Source: Elgaria multicarinata webbii (lineage: Eukaryota > Chordata > Lepidosauria > Squamata > Anguidae). From it: 64,000 bases of DNA. Below the pieces are notes generated by a model that had not been told where the DNA came from, did not search any database, and saw only the letters and a list, made by a program, of their open reading frames with translations. A program made the translations under genes and the position numbers. Positions 44,475-55,742 of this stretch are shown one piece after another. Location: positions 34,948,001-35,012,000 of the forward strand of contig NC_086182.1 in NCBI RefSeq assembly GCF_023053635.1. The letters run 5' to 3'. Position 1 is the stretch's first letter. Each line of letters starts with the position of its first letter.

Positions 44475-44966
44475 AGGGATGGATGAATCTCTCAGTTTTG
44501 CTTCCTCCTGCTTTTTTTTTAAAAAAAACAAATCTTAAGTTCTTTCCATCTTGGATATGAAGAAATTTGCACATTTTGGTAAGTTCTTATCAAAGCCAAA
44601 TGGAATTGAAATTCTCACCCATCTGCCTCCACCAAATTCAATAGGTACACGGAGAGGGCTATATTGCACCTGCCTTCCCTACAGCTGTGAAAGATGAGGA
44701 GCCTGTCAGGAAAAAAAAAAAAAGATGTGGCAACGCTAATTCAACACCAACATGGTTGAACACACAGGAACTCAAACCCAGAGTATTAAGAGCTAAATAT
44801 TCAAAGCCTTCTGCCCGGATGCATAAATCTGCCACTTTCAGTTTCTCCAGTGTTCAGATGGTTTTAATCTCAAATTCTTTCCATTCTTAATAAAGAGAAA
44901 TTGCAAAATTTTGGTAAATTGTTATCAAAACCAAACTGAAACAAAATTCTCACCCATCTCCAATCG
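44475..44966. repeat. Diverged direct repeat pair, possible hAT-type element
   Basis: AAGTTCTTTCCATCTTGG ... TTTTGGTAAGTTCTTATCAAAGCC ... AATTCTCACCCATCT at about 44536-44626 recurs in the same orientation as AAATTCTTTCCATTCTTA ... TTTTGGTAAATTGTTATC ... AAATTCTCACCCATCT at about 44872-44964. The outer ends (TAGGGATGGATGA and CACCCATCTCC) resemble hAT termini, but no 8-bp duplication is visible. Confidence 0.5.
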
Positions 44967-45602
44967 TTGTACTCTCGGTTTCAGAGAAGCAAAATAGGTG
45001 TAAGGAAAATTTGAAGAATTAAAAATATATAAAGCAAAAATATTGCAAAATTTAATAGTATGTCATACAAAACTTAAAAGTGGTCACTCCTTCCTTCCTT
45101 TTTTTGTGTGCATCTAGATAATAGCCTCAGGATGCGGAATATAGAATCTACATTGTTAAGATTCAATGATAAATAGAATTTTTATTAGCTTACCTCTATT
45201 CACTTATTTTAGTAAGCAACATTTTCTCAGGTACTTCTGACTCTGTGCATTTTTGCTTTGCAGGTTCCATTCTGAAAATCCAATAGTATGAAATGATTGT
45301 TCTAGTAAAGGTTATAATTACTGTTTACATTCCCCCACACACACACTGATGAAGACCAGTCAGGTCAAAATGCATTTGGGTTATGGATATTAAAAATTAT
45401 TATAGGTTTTGTTTTTGTTTTGAAACCAGCATTGTTACTATGCATGTATAAAAACTACTAGATTGCTAATTTGTTTTTTGTTTGTTGTTAAATAATTTTT
45501 GTATGATATATTAGCCATTGTATTAACATTTGTAAAATCGTTATATATTTCTATTCTTTAAATTTTCCTTGCACCTATTTTGCTTCACTGATTTGAGTGA
45601 GA
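44967..45602. other. Unassigned AT-rich DNA
   Basis: Nothing recognised. Confidence 0.4.
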
Positions 45603-46140
45603 TTATTTATTTATTTATTTATTGCATTTCTATACCGCCCAATAGCCGGAGCTCTCTGGGCGGTTTACAAATTTTAGACAATTCAAATATAAAACAACAG
45701 TATAAAACCATAATATAAAATACAATATAAAAGCTCAACCAGATCAAAACAGCAGCAATGCAAAATTACAAATTTAAAACACTGTTAAAATTTATTTATA
45801 GACTGTTAAAATACTAGGAGAATAAAAAGGTCTTCACCTGGCGTCTAAAGTCATATAATGTAGATGTCAAGCAAACCTCCTTAGGGAGCTTGTTCCACAG
45901 CCGGGGTGCCACAGCAGAGAAGGCCCTCCTCCTGGTAGCCACCTGCCTCACTTCCTTTGGCAGGGGCTCGCGGAGAAGGACCCCAGAGGATGACCTTAGG
46001 GTCCGGGCAGGTACATATGGGAGGAGGTGTTCCTTCAGATAGCCTGGCCCCAAGATGTTTAGGGCTTTAAATGTTAATTGAATCGGGCCCGGACCTGGAC
46101 TGGCAGCCAATGAAGCTGGAAAAGGACTGGCGTGTTGTGA
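45603..46140 (-). mobile_element. L2-type LINE 3' end with open RT C-terminus
   Basis: Reverse copy beginning with the ATTTATTT tail and the hairpin ACCGCCCAATAGCCGGAGCT. The minus-strand frame 46110-45814 is open for 98 codons and ends with the L2 C-terminal signature (FSAVAPRLWNKLPKEV, then FRRQVKTFLFS). It closely matches the copy at 10165-10667 in protein and UTR, so both come from a recently active source. Confidence 0.9.
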
Positions 46141-46194
46141 TTAAGCATAGAACCATTTTTGGTAATTGCACTCTCAGTTCTCACACAGTATTGA

Positions 46195-46590
46195 GATCTT
46201 CAACAGAGGCACTTTGGTCTCTCTCTCCACTGAATGAGGTGAGATGGGATGCAGGAGGCAGCCCAGGGCCTTTTCTGTGGTGGCACCACACTTTTCAAAC
46301 TCATTCTCCTGGGAATCTCACCTAACAGCATCTCTGTTAACTTTCCAGCACCAAGTAACATCTTTTTTTCTTCCTTTCTTTCAAATGCCAAGGCTCTTTG
46401 GGATGTTTGGGCTGTCTGATGTTATCCGGCTATATAAATGATCTTCTGGGGCGCTCTCCTTTTGTTGTGCTATATCACCTTTACTGAGGCTGCACCATTT
46501 CAAATTTTGTAAGCCACCTTGGAAGGCTGTACACATGAAAAGAGGTGTATGGATACTTAAAATAAACAAACAACTAAACAATAAATAAAT
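46195..46590 (+). mobile_element. Second, older L2-type LINE 3' end
   Basis: Forward copy lying tail-outward beside the previous one. A decayed frame (residues around 46256-46365 read AFSVVAPHFSNS then FQHQVTSFFL) matches the L2 C-terminus. The tail, AAGCCACCTTGGAAGGC and AATAAACAAACAAC, differs from the 10165 subfamily, so it is a distinct lineage. Confidence 0.7.
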
Positions 46591-48440
46591 TGCTGTCTCG
46601 ATTGCATAGATGGGGTTCTGATGGGAGGGACAGACACTCTATTAAAGGCAAAGGTTGGGCTAAATGGTCATTTCATTTGGCTGCCTCAGGGGTGGGGGGA
46701 GGAAGAGAGGGGAAACAGTGAATTCCCTGCCATTGTCTCAATTGAACCCAACTGCATTTGGCTCCTTCCTTCCCAACTAAACCTATCTCCATCAGTGACC
46801 TTCGACCTACCTGCATCGGAGGGAAAGGCAAGACAGCAAGGCTTCTTCTCTTGGCCTGGCTGGGACCAAGGTACAGCATCAAAGGTAGGCATGGTCAGGT
46901 ACTTGCTGAGGGCTCAAACCCCTGCAGGGGTGGGTGGGATCACTAACATCTGTCTCTTGTTCTAGCCCAGAAAATTATGGTGATGAGGAAGGCGAGGAGT
47001 AATAGATGTCACTGACAATGACAGTGAGAAGGTAGACTCATTGAAGGAGGGCCCCCCAGTAAAGGTGACTTGCCCAAGGGACCACAAACCTGGAGCCAGA
47101 ACTTCATCAGCAACCATTTCAGCTGGTCATGATCTCACTTTGGCATATGGCAGTATGAATTAGCTGAATTTCTTTCTTTTCCTTCCCTCCACGCCCCCCC
47201 CCCCCCATTCTGCTCTTTCTTTTTATATCATGCAAATAGTTAAATAGTACAGACCTGGCCTTTGGTTCCCTTTTCTCTTGCACAAAAGTACAAAATAAAA
47301 CCAGGGGGGAGGGGGAGGTGAATTGCGGGTGTAAAGAAGAAGAAAATTGCAACTAGCAAGGGCATACATTCAGCCCCACAAGGTGCTCCCCTCAATGCAC
47401 CCTGCTTTTCCTCCCCAGCAATGCAACAAATACCTACAAGACCAAAGGAATGCCGCAGTCAGTCGCACGATGCCCGTCTAGATTTCTGATTCATGATGAT
47501 ATTATAGTCCAGACTGGATCACGCCCAGAGATTAAGCGAAACAATTTCAAATTGAAAAATTCAACAAAACGGTGCTTTGACAGGAGCAATTCAGGTCTTG
47601 CAATTTGATAAGGCAATTTACTGGAATGCATATACGGATAAGGAAAACATATAATTGTTTACTTGGGACATCTCAGACCGGGTTGGGTAGAATATAATCC
47701 TATGTGACCAGGTCTCTCTCCCTCTCTCTCCTCCTCTGTTTTGCATATCAGTAAGAGATTTCATTACAGATAGCAGCACAGTGGCCTTTTGATTTCAGTG
47801 CCTTCATACTTTCCACCTGCTTATCACCTGTGTATTAATTAAACATCACCCAGGTCTTGTAACTGCATTTAGAACTAGAATATCCTAAAACCTTGCATGT
47901 AACCTGTTTAATTTCACAGTGCCTTCTAAAAGGAAGGTTGTCTTCCCACCACATCACCCGCTGATTTGGACATTAGTCTTGCTCTGTGGCCAGCGCAAGT
48001 GTTTGTGGGCCCTTCAGCAGGACATCCGTGGTGGCCACTCAAACCCATGCCGTCCTCAGTCTCCTGCAACCAGCTCCTCCTCTGCCTAGTAGTGCCTTCA
48101 ATAGCTTGGCATCGAATAAATGGACAACAATTTCCTGGGCACTTTGACTATTGGCTATATTACAAAATGACCAATTCCTCTCAATGGATTGGAAAGGTCT
48201 TTAAGGCAACAATCACAAACACCAGGACTAGGAAACATGTGGTCCATGGCCCATATGCAGCTCCCCGGGGGAGGGGGGAGGTTGCTTGTCCCCACCACGT
48301 ACCCCTACTTCCATGGCATGGCCCTAGGGATGTATGACATGGGCAATTTCATTTAAGCTGGATGGGATTCTGCAGTGTTTCTGTTCTGTTAAATTTCATC
48401 CACTCCACACACCACTTCTTTTAGCCCAGTAGAGCCATAT
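46591..48440. other. Mostly unassigned; contains repeat Y copy
   Basis: About 46890-47080 shares blocks with 14820-15040 (reverse-matching CTGAGGGCTCAAACCCCTGC, and same-orientation GATGAGGAAGGCGAGGAG). A C-run lies near 47195-47207. No gene recognised in the rest; the 123-codon plus frame at 47966-48337 has no family features. Confidence 0.35.
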
Positions 48441-48444
48441 TCCA

Positions 48445-48537
48445 TAGTTGTCAAAGAACTTGTCAATTTCACTCTCTGCTTCAGCTTCCAGAGCAAAGTG
48501 GGGTGGGGTGGAAATGGACAAGTTCTTTGACAACTAG
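48445..48537. repeat. Small fold-back element or hairpin
   Basis: Left arm TAGTTGTCAAAGAACTTGTC followed by AATTTCAC; right arm GTGGAAATGG followed by ACAAGTTCTTTGACAACTA. Arms of about 28 bp with one or two differences and a loop of about 36 bases. The outer TA on both sides could be a Tc1/mariner-like TA duplication. Confidence 0.75.
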
Positions 48538-49511
48538 GGAAAAGGATCTACAGGGCTAAATGAAGTAGTATGTGGAGAGGATGAAACTGACAAGGATATT
48601 TACAAGTTGGAAATATATATACCTCTGGCCAGGCTACATAGTGGACAGGTGGACTTAACAGATAATAATTATTATTATTTAAAAAGTATGACCTCATTTG
48701 TGCAAATTTCAAGACCCCCCCCAAAAAAAAATCCAATTTGCACAATTGGTACCATTAACCCTCCCCCCAACAGAATCCATGTATTGGATTGATTCATTAC
48801 TGGTCGAGTTGACACAAGTGTGTGTGTGTGTGTGTGAAACAAAATGAAATCCGCCAGAGCTGAACCGGAAAAATCCACTGAAGCCCTCATCCCATGTACC
48901 TGTTTCCCTCGAATTATCCTCATAGTGTAAAGCTGCTGTTGTTGTTAGCTAAATCACACCCCGGGCAGCAGCGCTCCTAAGATTCTTTGCATACCAGGAA
49001 AAGGGTTTAAGGGGAGAAATGTAAAAAATCATTAAAAAATCAATGGCTGACCCAATGCATTTCAAATTTGATATGTTTAAAGCTCTTCTTAATATCAATT
49101 ACTGTGCCAATTTTGACGTCTTTATCTTTAAAACTTACACAGATGTAAGCATTTGTTTAAACATAACAAATCCTCCTCTTGCGCCCCCAGTGGCTGCTCG
49201 GAAAACAACAAATGATTCACTCCTAAACAGGTTGCAACATAGGGCAGGTCTTTTGGCTTTATAGCACAATTAAGGCAGGATGCATGGGACTACTTCACAG
49301 TCAAAGCAGATTATAAGCTGGAAAACTTCGGAGTCCTTTGCACGCAATTCACAGTGATTGCACAGTATAACCCTGGTGTGATGAAGCTCAGAGTTTTCAC
49401 ACACCCCACAATGGAATTCTTATACATCCCTTCATGGCCCTCACAACTTCTGTGCTGCTAGATTCCCAGGAGAATCGTACTCCTCTGGGAAGCAAGTGCA
49501 GGGATCACATC
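48538..49511. other. Unassigned DNA
   Basis: Short GT run at 48819-48836. A stretch at 49043-49264 has an open plus-strand frame (73 codons) of unknown nature. The sequence around 49260-49460 looks like a dispersed repeat but has no second copy here. Confidence 0.35.
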
Positions 49512-49561
49512 CTGTTGCAGCATGGCCATTTCCGGTTGTAGCGGTGTCTGCTGCAACAGGG
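49512..49561. repeat. Short hairpin
   Basis: CCTGTTGCAGCA and TGCTGCAACAGG are perfectly complementary 12-bp arms about 26 bases apart. Confidence 0.7.
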
Positions 49562-49624
49562 GTGGGGTGCAGACCCTAGAGATTTCCAGGTTCCAGGGAC
49601 CCTAGCCCTCTGCAGTTGCCCACT

Positions 49625-49705
49625 CCAGTATACTCATTTACTAGGGAGCAACCACCATTGAGTTCAATGGGAGTTACGTCTGAGTAAACATGCACAGGAT
49701 GGCGC
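49625..49705. repeat. Short dispersed motif copy
   Basis: AACCACCATTGAGTTCAATG then GGAGTTACGTCTGAGTAAAC and ATGCACAGGAT, related to 938-1001. Confidence 0.5.
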
Positions 49706-51057
49706 TGTTGCTCAGCCTTTCACAAAAAAGAAGCTGAGCCTTTCTGAGACTTCCTAATAATGTCTTTCTCACTTGATAATACAGAGGCAAAATGAGCAGG
49801 ACCATTTGCTCCTCTGTTTGGCAGAATTATCTAAATAAATTTATAGGCTTTGTATGTACGTCTGTCTGGGATTGCCAATGAAGGTTACATAAACCCACCA
49901 AGTCTCCGCAGCAGCCACAAAGTTGGCCTGGAACCTAGGATGCCTGCTGCCAAGACCAAGATTTGGCAGACATCACTTGATGGTTCCAGGAAAACATGGA
50001 ATATTCAAAGTATATTCTGAGAGGGCCTCCCAATGATCCCTGTCACAAGAACTTCTCTGTGTCTACTTAAAACACAGTTCTAGAAACGTTTCTTTAAATA
50101 TACACAATCATAAAGAACTTGTTTTCTTCCTTTTTCATATGAGGTGGGGGAGAGTCTCTTAGGCCAAATCTATTTTAGGACATAATGGTAGATCCAGGAA
50201 AACAGGGATCCAGAATCATGGACGCAAAAGGGTCGCTGTTGCAGTTCTTGATATTGGCTAGGATCCAAAGAACCCCACAACACGGTCCGCATGCCCAAGG
50301 GGGCTTCAAGCATCTGTGTTTTGAACAGCAGCCACTCTATCCTTTGAGAAATGCCCCCCTTCCCAATGAGGAGGGGAGGAATATCAAAGGCAGTTTGTGA
50401 TATACATATGGGAGTGTCTGCCATTCACAAGTCAAAATGCCCACAGGTTGAATGCAAACCTTGGGTAGCACTTTGGATTTTGGCTGTTTTCTTCTGTTAT
50501 GGTCTGTCCTTTGAAATCTTTTGCCATTTGTGTGTTTTCCATATTATATATTATATTATATATTATAACATTATATTAGCAAAATGCCAGTCAGTATGAT
50601 AGGATGATTCCCAGAGGGCAGTATAGCAAACTTCTGTATCACTATAGCATACAGACTAAAAATATACAGGTATATGCATGCAGAGTTCACACATACACAC
50701 ACATGAATATGAAGTTGTCCTGCATTCATAATAGCTCAATGTTGTCCATTTTGACTAGCAGCAGTTCTCCAAGGTTGTAGGCAAAGCCAGGACCAACTGA
50801 TCACTTGCTCCTTCAACTGGAAGCAACTGGGATCAGGGCTGGGGTCAAGATTAGACAGGATTGCACCTAGCTTAAATGCAGAGCACCCTGGCATTGCGCC
50901 TCGTCGTCGTCACAACTGCAAACTGCTTTGTCACCTGCTGCTCACTCTGGCCCAGACAATGGAGGCAGTGCAAAGGAGGAGCAGGAAACACCACAGCCTA
51001 CTCACTCATTTGTTCTCTGCCTGTCAGGCAAACAAGTGGGAGAAACAAGTGAGAAAG
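49706..51057. other. Unassigned DNA
   Basis: Contains TATAT-rich DNA at about 50543-50578. No gene or interspersed repeat recognised. Confidence 0.4.
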
Positions 51058-51095
51058 AGGAGGAGGAGGAGGAGGAGGAGGAGGAGGAGGAGGAG
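51058..51095. repeat. (AGG)n microsatellite
   Basis: A pure AGG array of about 12 units. The long plus-strand frame across it (50928-51272) is produced by the array. Confidence 0.95.
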
Positions 51096-51509
51096 CAAAA
51101 GCCAATGGCAGAGAGAAGGAAGACTTGCTTCACAAGGGGCTCCTGGAGGCTGTCTTGTCCATGGCCCCTCCAACACCTGGATCTGGCACTGACCGGGATT
51201 GAATCTTCATCCCTCTACAAGCAAATTCTCTGCTCTGCAACTAGTCTAAGAATTCCTGCCCTACTGGAATAACATTCCCCATTGGGATGAAAAACAACCA
51301 TGCACACCTGTATGGGAGAAATGAAAGGAGCACACTTGGGAATATCGCAAGCCTTTTCCCTTCAGGTTCTTCCAATGATAACTTCTTGTCACCCTCCCAA
51401 CCATCTAGGAGGTTAGCCCAGTATTATTACCGCCCCCCTCCTGTAGACTGAATGGGCAAGAGACTGTGAGAGCAATGATTTGTCAGTAAAGCAACTTACA
51501 GCACTATTC

Positions 51510-51590
51510 TAGAGCTGTATACATAAAGCAAGCTCGACTGAGTTCAATGGGACCTACTCCCAGATAAGTGCATTTGGGATTGCAGCCCCA
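51510..51590. repeat. Short dispersed motif copy
   Basis: TCGACTGAGTTCAATGGGAC CTACTCCCAG ... GGGATTGCAGCC, related to 938-1001 and 49625. Confidence 0.5.
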
Positions 51591-51601
51591 GGACAAAACC
51601 C

Positions 51602-51706
51602 TGTGCATGTTGAGACAGGGAAGATGTCCTATAACCAGCGTGGCTGTCTAGGAAATGCTAGGAGTTGCAGGACTTTTCTTTCTGCCTAAACATGCATAAA
51701 ATTGCA
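51602..51706. mobile_element. Fold-back MITE (GCATGTTTAGACAG type), second copy
   Basis: Left TGTGCATGTTGAGACAGGGA ... TCCTATAACCAGCGTGGCTG; right TGCTAGGAGTTGCAGGACTT ... TGCCTAAACATGCATAAA. Same family as 42182-42273, here with a longer centre. Confidence 0.7.
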
Positions 51707-52039
51707 TCTCCTTAGTGAGTTTATGGCAGAGGTGGAAGTTTGAACTAGAGACTTCCTGATTTGTAGCTCAAGTCTCTGGGCCTTTATGCAACGCCATCGG
51801 AGCGTGTTGCTGCGGAATGCCAGGAACTGGCTTTTTATACTTCATTGATATTATATAAGCGCACTTCCTCCTCTCAAGGTCATGGTCTATTCTTTGAGTC
51901 TCACTAATGTAACAAAAAATGCCAGAGATCTGCCTGGATAGCATCGCATTCTGCACTGTTAGTTCACCACTTCCACGAAGCCATCTGCCAAAAGTGTGGG
52001 GCGCTTGGGATAGCAAAGAAGGGTGGGTGTGTAAGTTAA
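51707..52039. other. Unassigned DNA
   Basis: Nothing recognised. Confidence 0.4.
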
Positions 52040-52317
52040 GAAATAACTACCCCTTTGCTTTGCTGTTTCCCCCTTCCTGCCAGCCTGTAGGTTTTATCCC
52101 CACTTCTTTACACTGCTCTTCCCTCTCCTCCTCTTTCTCAGCCTCTAGCCTCACTATTTCTCTCTTCCTGCCCCTGCATCACTGCTTTAGTTCATGGTTC
52201 ACTAGCCAAGCCCACACAGCAGGTGTTATGTGATTAGCCACATCCTACATGGGGGCCATTTTGTGGTGGTGCCCACAGCAGTTTCTCAGATTCCCAAATG
52301 TGCTCAAGGTACTGGTG
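52040..52317 (+). repeat. Unclassified dispersed repeat X, copy 2
   Basis: CAGCCTCTAGCCTCACTAT, then AGGTGTTATGTGATTAGCCA, GGGGGCCATTTTGTGGTGGT and CCCAAATGTGCTCAAGG, in the same order and orientation as 2440-2805. Confidence 0.5.
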
Positions 52318-52405
52318 ACCCTTCAGAATTTGTTGGAGATTTTGTTGCCTGTGAGGGTTAATGTTCAGGAATGATGAGAATTGCAGTCCAACAACATCTA
52401 GAAGT
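52318..52405. mobile_element. Fold-back MITE, diverged copy
   Basis: CCTTCAGAATTTGTTGGA at the left and TGATGAGAATTGCAGTCCAA then CAACATCTAGAAG at the right, matching the ends of 38828-38931. It abuts repeat X copy 2. Confidence 0.55.
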
Positions 52406-53734
52406 TTCCCATACCTGCCTCAATTCAATGGAGGGGATGAATATCTTGATCCCCATATTATAGAGAAGGCAGAGTGGTGAAGAGATGGTGGCTACTAGTC
52501 CAGGGGGCTTACATCTGTGCGGAGTGGCAGATCGGAGACGTTTTGGTGCAGATATTACCCTCATTGTACTTCACCAGCCAACCTGTAGGCTTGTACAAGC
52601 CACCTGTGATGCGTTCCAGTATATTTCGCTCACAGTGCAGACATACCCTTAATAAACAGGGAAGAAATGAATACTGGACTTGAAATTATTTGGACACCAC
52701 ACGTCCGTAATTTGTGTGCTGCAGGAAAACCTCAGTAGGACTACGAGAATCTTCTCTTCCACTTGGAACCAATGAAGAAGCCCTCCTCAAATTTCAGACT
52801 CCTAATAATAATAATAATAATAATAATGAAATAAAAACCCATGGTAAATAGTTGGACACATTTAAAAGAAATAGAAAACTAAATAATGTTGTGTCTCATT
52901 GCAGTTGCAGTTATAAGACACTTACCTTGCTATAACAAGTCAAATGAAATATTTATTTGTGTTGTATTCAGACACAGTGAATAAACTGCCCATTGTTCCC
53001 TTAAGGACAACTCAGCTTTCAAACTCCTTCATTGCCCTCTTCCACTGGCCTGATCCATCCCTCAGAGGCTCCCTCCCTAGCCCCTCCCCCAAGATTCTCC
53101 TGTGTGCTGCTCACCCTCTCAGTGGGAAGGGCATGCCCTACATTCTCCCCAATGGAAGGTGCTCTGGCCAGAACTACATTACTGATGTCATCCCGTCCAT
53201 GGAGGGAGCATGACACAGGTCATCACCCTTGGCCTTAGAGAATCTCTGCTGTAGACATGAATTAAGAGTTCTGCCAGAGAATTGTATATAACTCTTGTTA
53301 TTAAATTAGTTAAGATACCAACAGCTGTGTGTTTCCCAAATTCAACAGCTCAAGAGGCAACATGATTTTCATCATTCAGGTCCTTTAAATGGGGAAAGCT
53401 ACAGGTGATATAAGGGAACTTTGAAACAGGTTTCTCATACATTCTTACTTAAATCCAAATTCTTCTCACTTCCCCAACATGGCCCTGGATAAAGCTTCGA
53501 AAATGTATATTAGCTTTGATCTGGGTATCTTCTGTCCCATTGGAACCAACAGGAGGGAAATTTTAAAAACCAAAGATCCACCGGGAATATAAGGGAACAA
53601 CACTGCCCCACTCCCTGAACCTCTTGTCCTGACTGGAGTGAGCTGGCGTTAGCGTTGGTTGTGAATTATCTGCCTGGAGAAGGTAATATGAGATTTTCAC
53701 AGAAGCACATTGCTATGTGATTTGCAGAGCTGCT
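52406..53734. other. Unassigned DNA
   Basis: An AAT run lies at 52801-52829. No recognised gene; the frames at 52944-53238 are not protein-like. Confidence 0.4.
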
Positions 53735-53790
53735 ATACATGCCTACTCAGATGTAAGCCCCCCTGAGTTCAGAAGAACTTCCTCCTATTA
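53735..53790. repeat. Short dispersed motif copy
   Basis: ATGCCTACTCAGATGTAAGC CCCCCTGAGTTCAGA, a diverged relative of 938-1001. Confidence 0.4.
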
Positions 53791-53824
53791 AAGTATTATA
53801 GTATTGATGCCCAAATGGGTTTAG

Positions 53825-53888
53825 GGTGCAATCCTATGCAAGTTTAGACAGAAAGAAGTCCTTCAACTCTACTGGTGGGATTGCATCC
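53825..53888. mobile_element. Fold-back MITE, internally shortened copy
   Basis: GGTGCAATCCTATGCAAGTT TAGACAGAAAGAAGTCCTTC is the left arm of the 42182 family. The right arm is reduced to GGGATTGCATCC, so most of the right half is missing. Confidence 0.6.
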
Positions 53889-54214
53889 TTAATTAGTGGC
53901 TGAATAGGAAGATTTAGGCTGCAGTCCTCAGTGATTTCATTGAGGGAGGGGTCATGTATGGGGCAAAGTGTATTTGGGGGAGGGGGAGAAATTTGTCCCA
54001 TACATTTCTCAAAAAAAAAAAGAAGAAATAAATAATGGCATAGTTTATATTAATGCTCCCATCCTAAACATATTTTCTCTCAAGTAAGTCCTATTGATTT
54101 TGGTGGAGTTAACTTTTAAATAAGCATACTTTGGACCAAAGCTTTATTTTCACTTCCTAGTTTATAATTCATTTATAATTTCCAAAGTTGGCTCAAGGAA
54201 GCCATTAATATTCC

Positions 54215-54470
54215 AGTGCTCTAGAACTCTCTTCCCAGGGAAACGAGACTGGCTCCCTCCTTGATGTGCATTTGGAAGCAGGCAAAAACTTCTTTGTTTC
54301 GGCAGGCCTTTGGCGAATAATCTGGGCCTCTGTCAATGCTAAGGGCTTTTAAAATTGTCTTGTATTTTAAATGTTTAATGTTTTAATATTGTAATATATT
54401 TAATATATTTTAACTTTTGTATAGAAAAATCCAGTATCTGAAAATACGGTAGATCATTTGATAATAAAAC
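54215..54470 (+). mobile_element. L2-type LINE 3' end, decayed
   Basis: GAACTCTCTTCCCAGGGAAA encodes a 'NSLPRE'-type match to the L2 C-terminus, followed by GGCAGGCCTTTGGCGAA and a T-rich 3' UTR. The tail is degraded. Confidence 0.6.
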
Positions 54471-54539
54471 CTCTCACAGGCCATTCTAAAACCAAGATGC
54501 CCCCCCCCCCGCCCCCATTCCTCCACCCTGGAGAACGAG

Positions 54540-54668
54540 AACATAAGAAGAGCCCTGCTGGATCAGACCAAGGATCCATCTGGTCCAGCACTCTTTTCCC
54601 ACAGTGGCCAACCACTTGCCCGTAGGAAACCCAGAAGCCGGACATGAGAGCAACAGCATCCTCCAATG
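54540..54668 (-). mobile_element. CR1 LINE 3' tip (subfamily A)
   Basis: ACATAAGAAGAGCCCTGCTG, then GATCCATCTGGTCCAGCAC and CCACAGTGGCCAACCAC, reverse-oriented. It gives the uninterrupted version of the site split at 42481. Confidence 0.9.
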
Positions 54669-55585
54669 AGATCACTGAGAAACAAGATGGCAGGATAAGC
54701 ATGTTCAGATGCTTATCGAGAATGAATAGGTCTACTCAGGCCCCTATAAGCAGCCGAAGAGGGGCACTTATTGATTGATATATGATTGATTGATTGATTA
54801 CAGATCCCACTGGTAGAAACCAATAGTTCTGGCACTGTAATAAAACCACCATTTTTTTTTAAAGGGCTGAAGATCAATCCACCATGGTGAAAGCAATAGT
54901 CATTACAGGAGAACTGATGGAAATTGTTGCCCAAGCAAAAGGTCGAGTTGGGATTATTTCCATGATGGAACTGGAAACCCTTCCGTTTAGGATTAGATCC
55001 CCAAACAATGAATGCTTCCAGACAGAGGGCCCCTGCCACCAGTAACCAGAAAGCATTATGCAGCTGGCCTCTTTCTCATTAACAGATTTGCTGTATTAAG
55101 GAAAAAGATTAAAGTAGCTGTAAGAAAATGCAGAAGGGTCATGAGTAGACAATGTCAGGACCCCTGTGAACTTCTGTGAACAAATCAGGGTGGTGATGCT
55201 GTAAAAAGCCTCATCTGGAAGCACCTCATATCATCGGGCTGATGTTCACTACCTTCTCTGTCCTGCATCCTCCAGCCACTGCTGCTGGAATTGTTGAGCT
55301 AGCAAAGACTGGTGTGCTCAGAATCCCAGCCATGATATGAATTCTATACATTTCAGACAGATATTTATAAACAACCTCAATGGAACACTTAGGGCCTTAT
55401 GTGTTAAACAATGAGTCATTCTGACATTCCATTCTATTTTGTTTCAGTTCCTTACAAATTTGGTCATGCTGGATGCCGGCAAATGACTCAATATGGGGGA
55501 GAGAGAGGGAGGGGGGAGAGAGAGAGAGAGAGATCCATAAGCCAATTGGTGAAAATACATATGTTTGTGTGGTGTAGTGACTAGA
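54669..55585. other. Unassigned DNA
   Basis: A short GATT repeat lies at about 54774-54800 and GA-rich DNA at 55500-55531. No gene recognised. Confidence 0.4.
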
Positions 55586-55742
55586 ACATAAGAGAACTGC
55601 TGGATCAGACCAACAGTCCAGCACTCAGTGGCCAACCAGATGCCCATGAGAAACTCACAAGCATGACATGAGTGTAACAGCACCCTCCTGCCCATGCACC
55701 CAGCAACTGGTTTACATAAACTTACTGCCTCTGATGCTAGAC
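55586..55742 (-). mobile_element. CR1 LINE 3' tip (subfamily A)
   Basis: GAACATAAGAGAACTGCTGG, AGTGGCCAACCAGATGCCCA, 'CCCAGCAACTGGTTTACAT' and CTTACTGCCTCTGATGCTAG, reverse-oriented, with small internal deletions. Confidence 0.85.
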
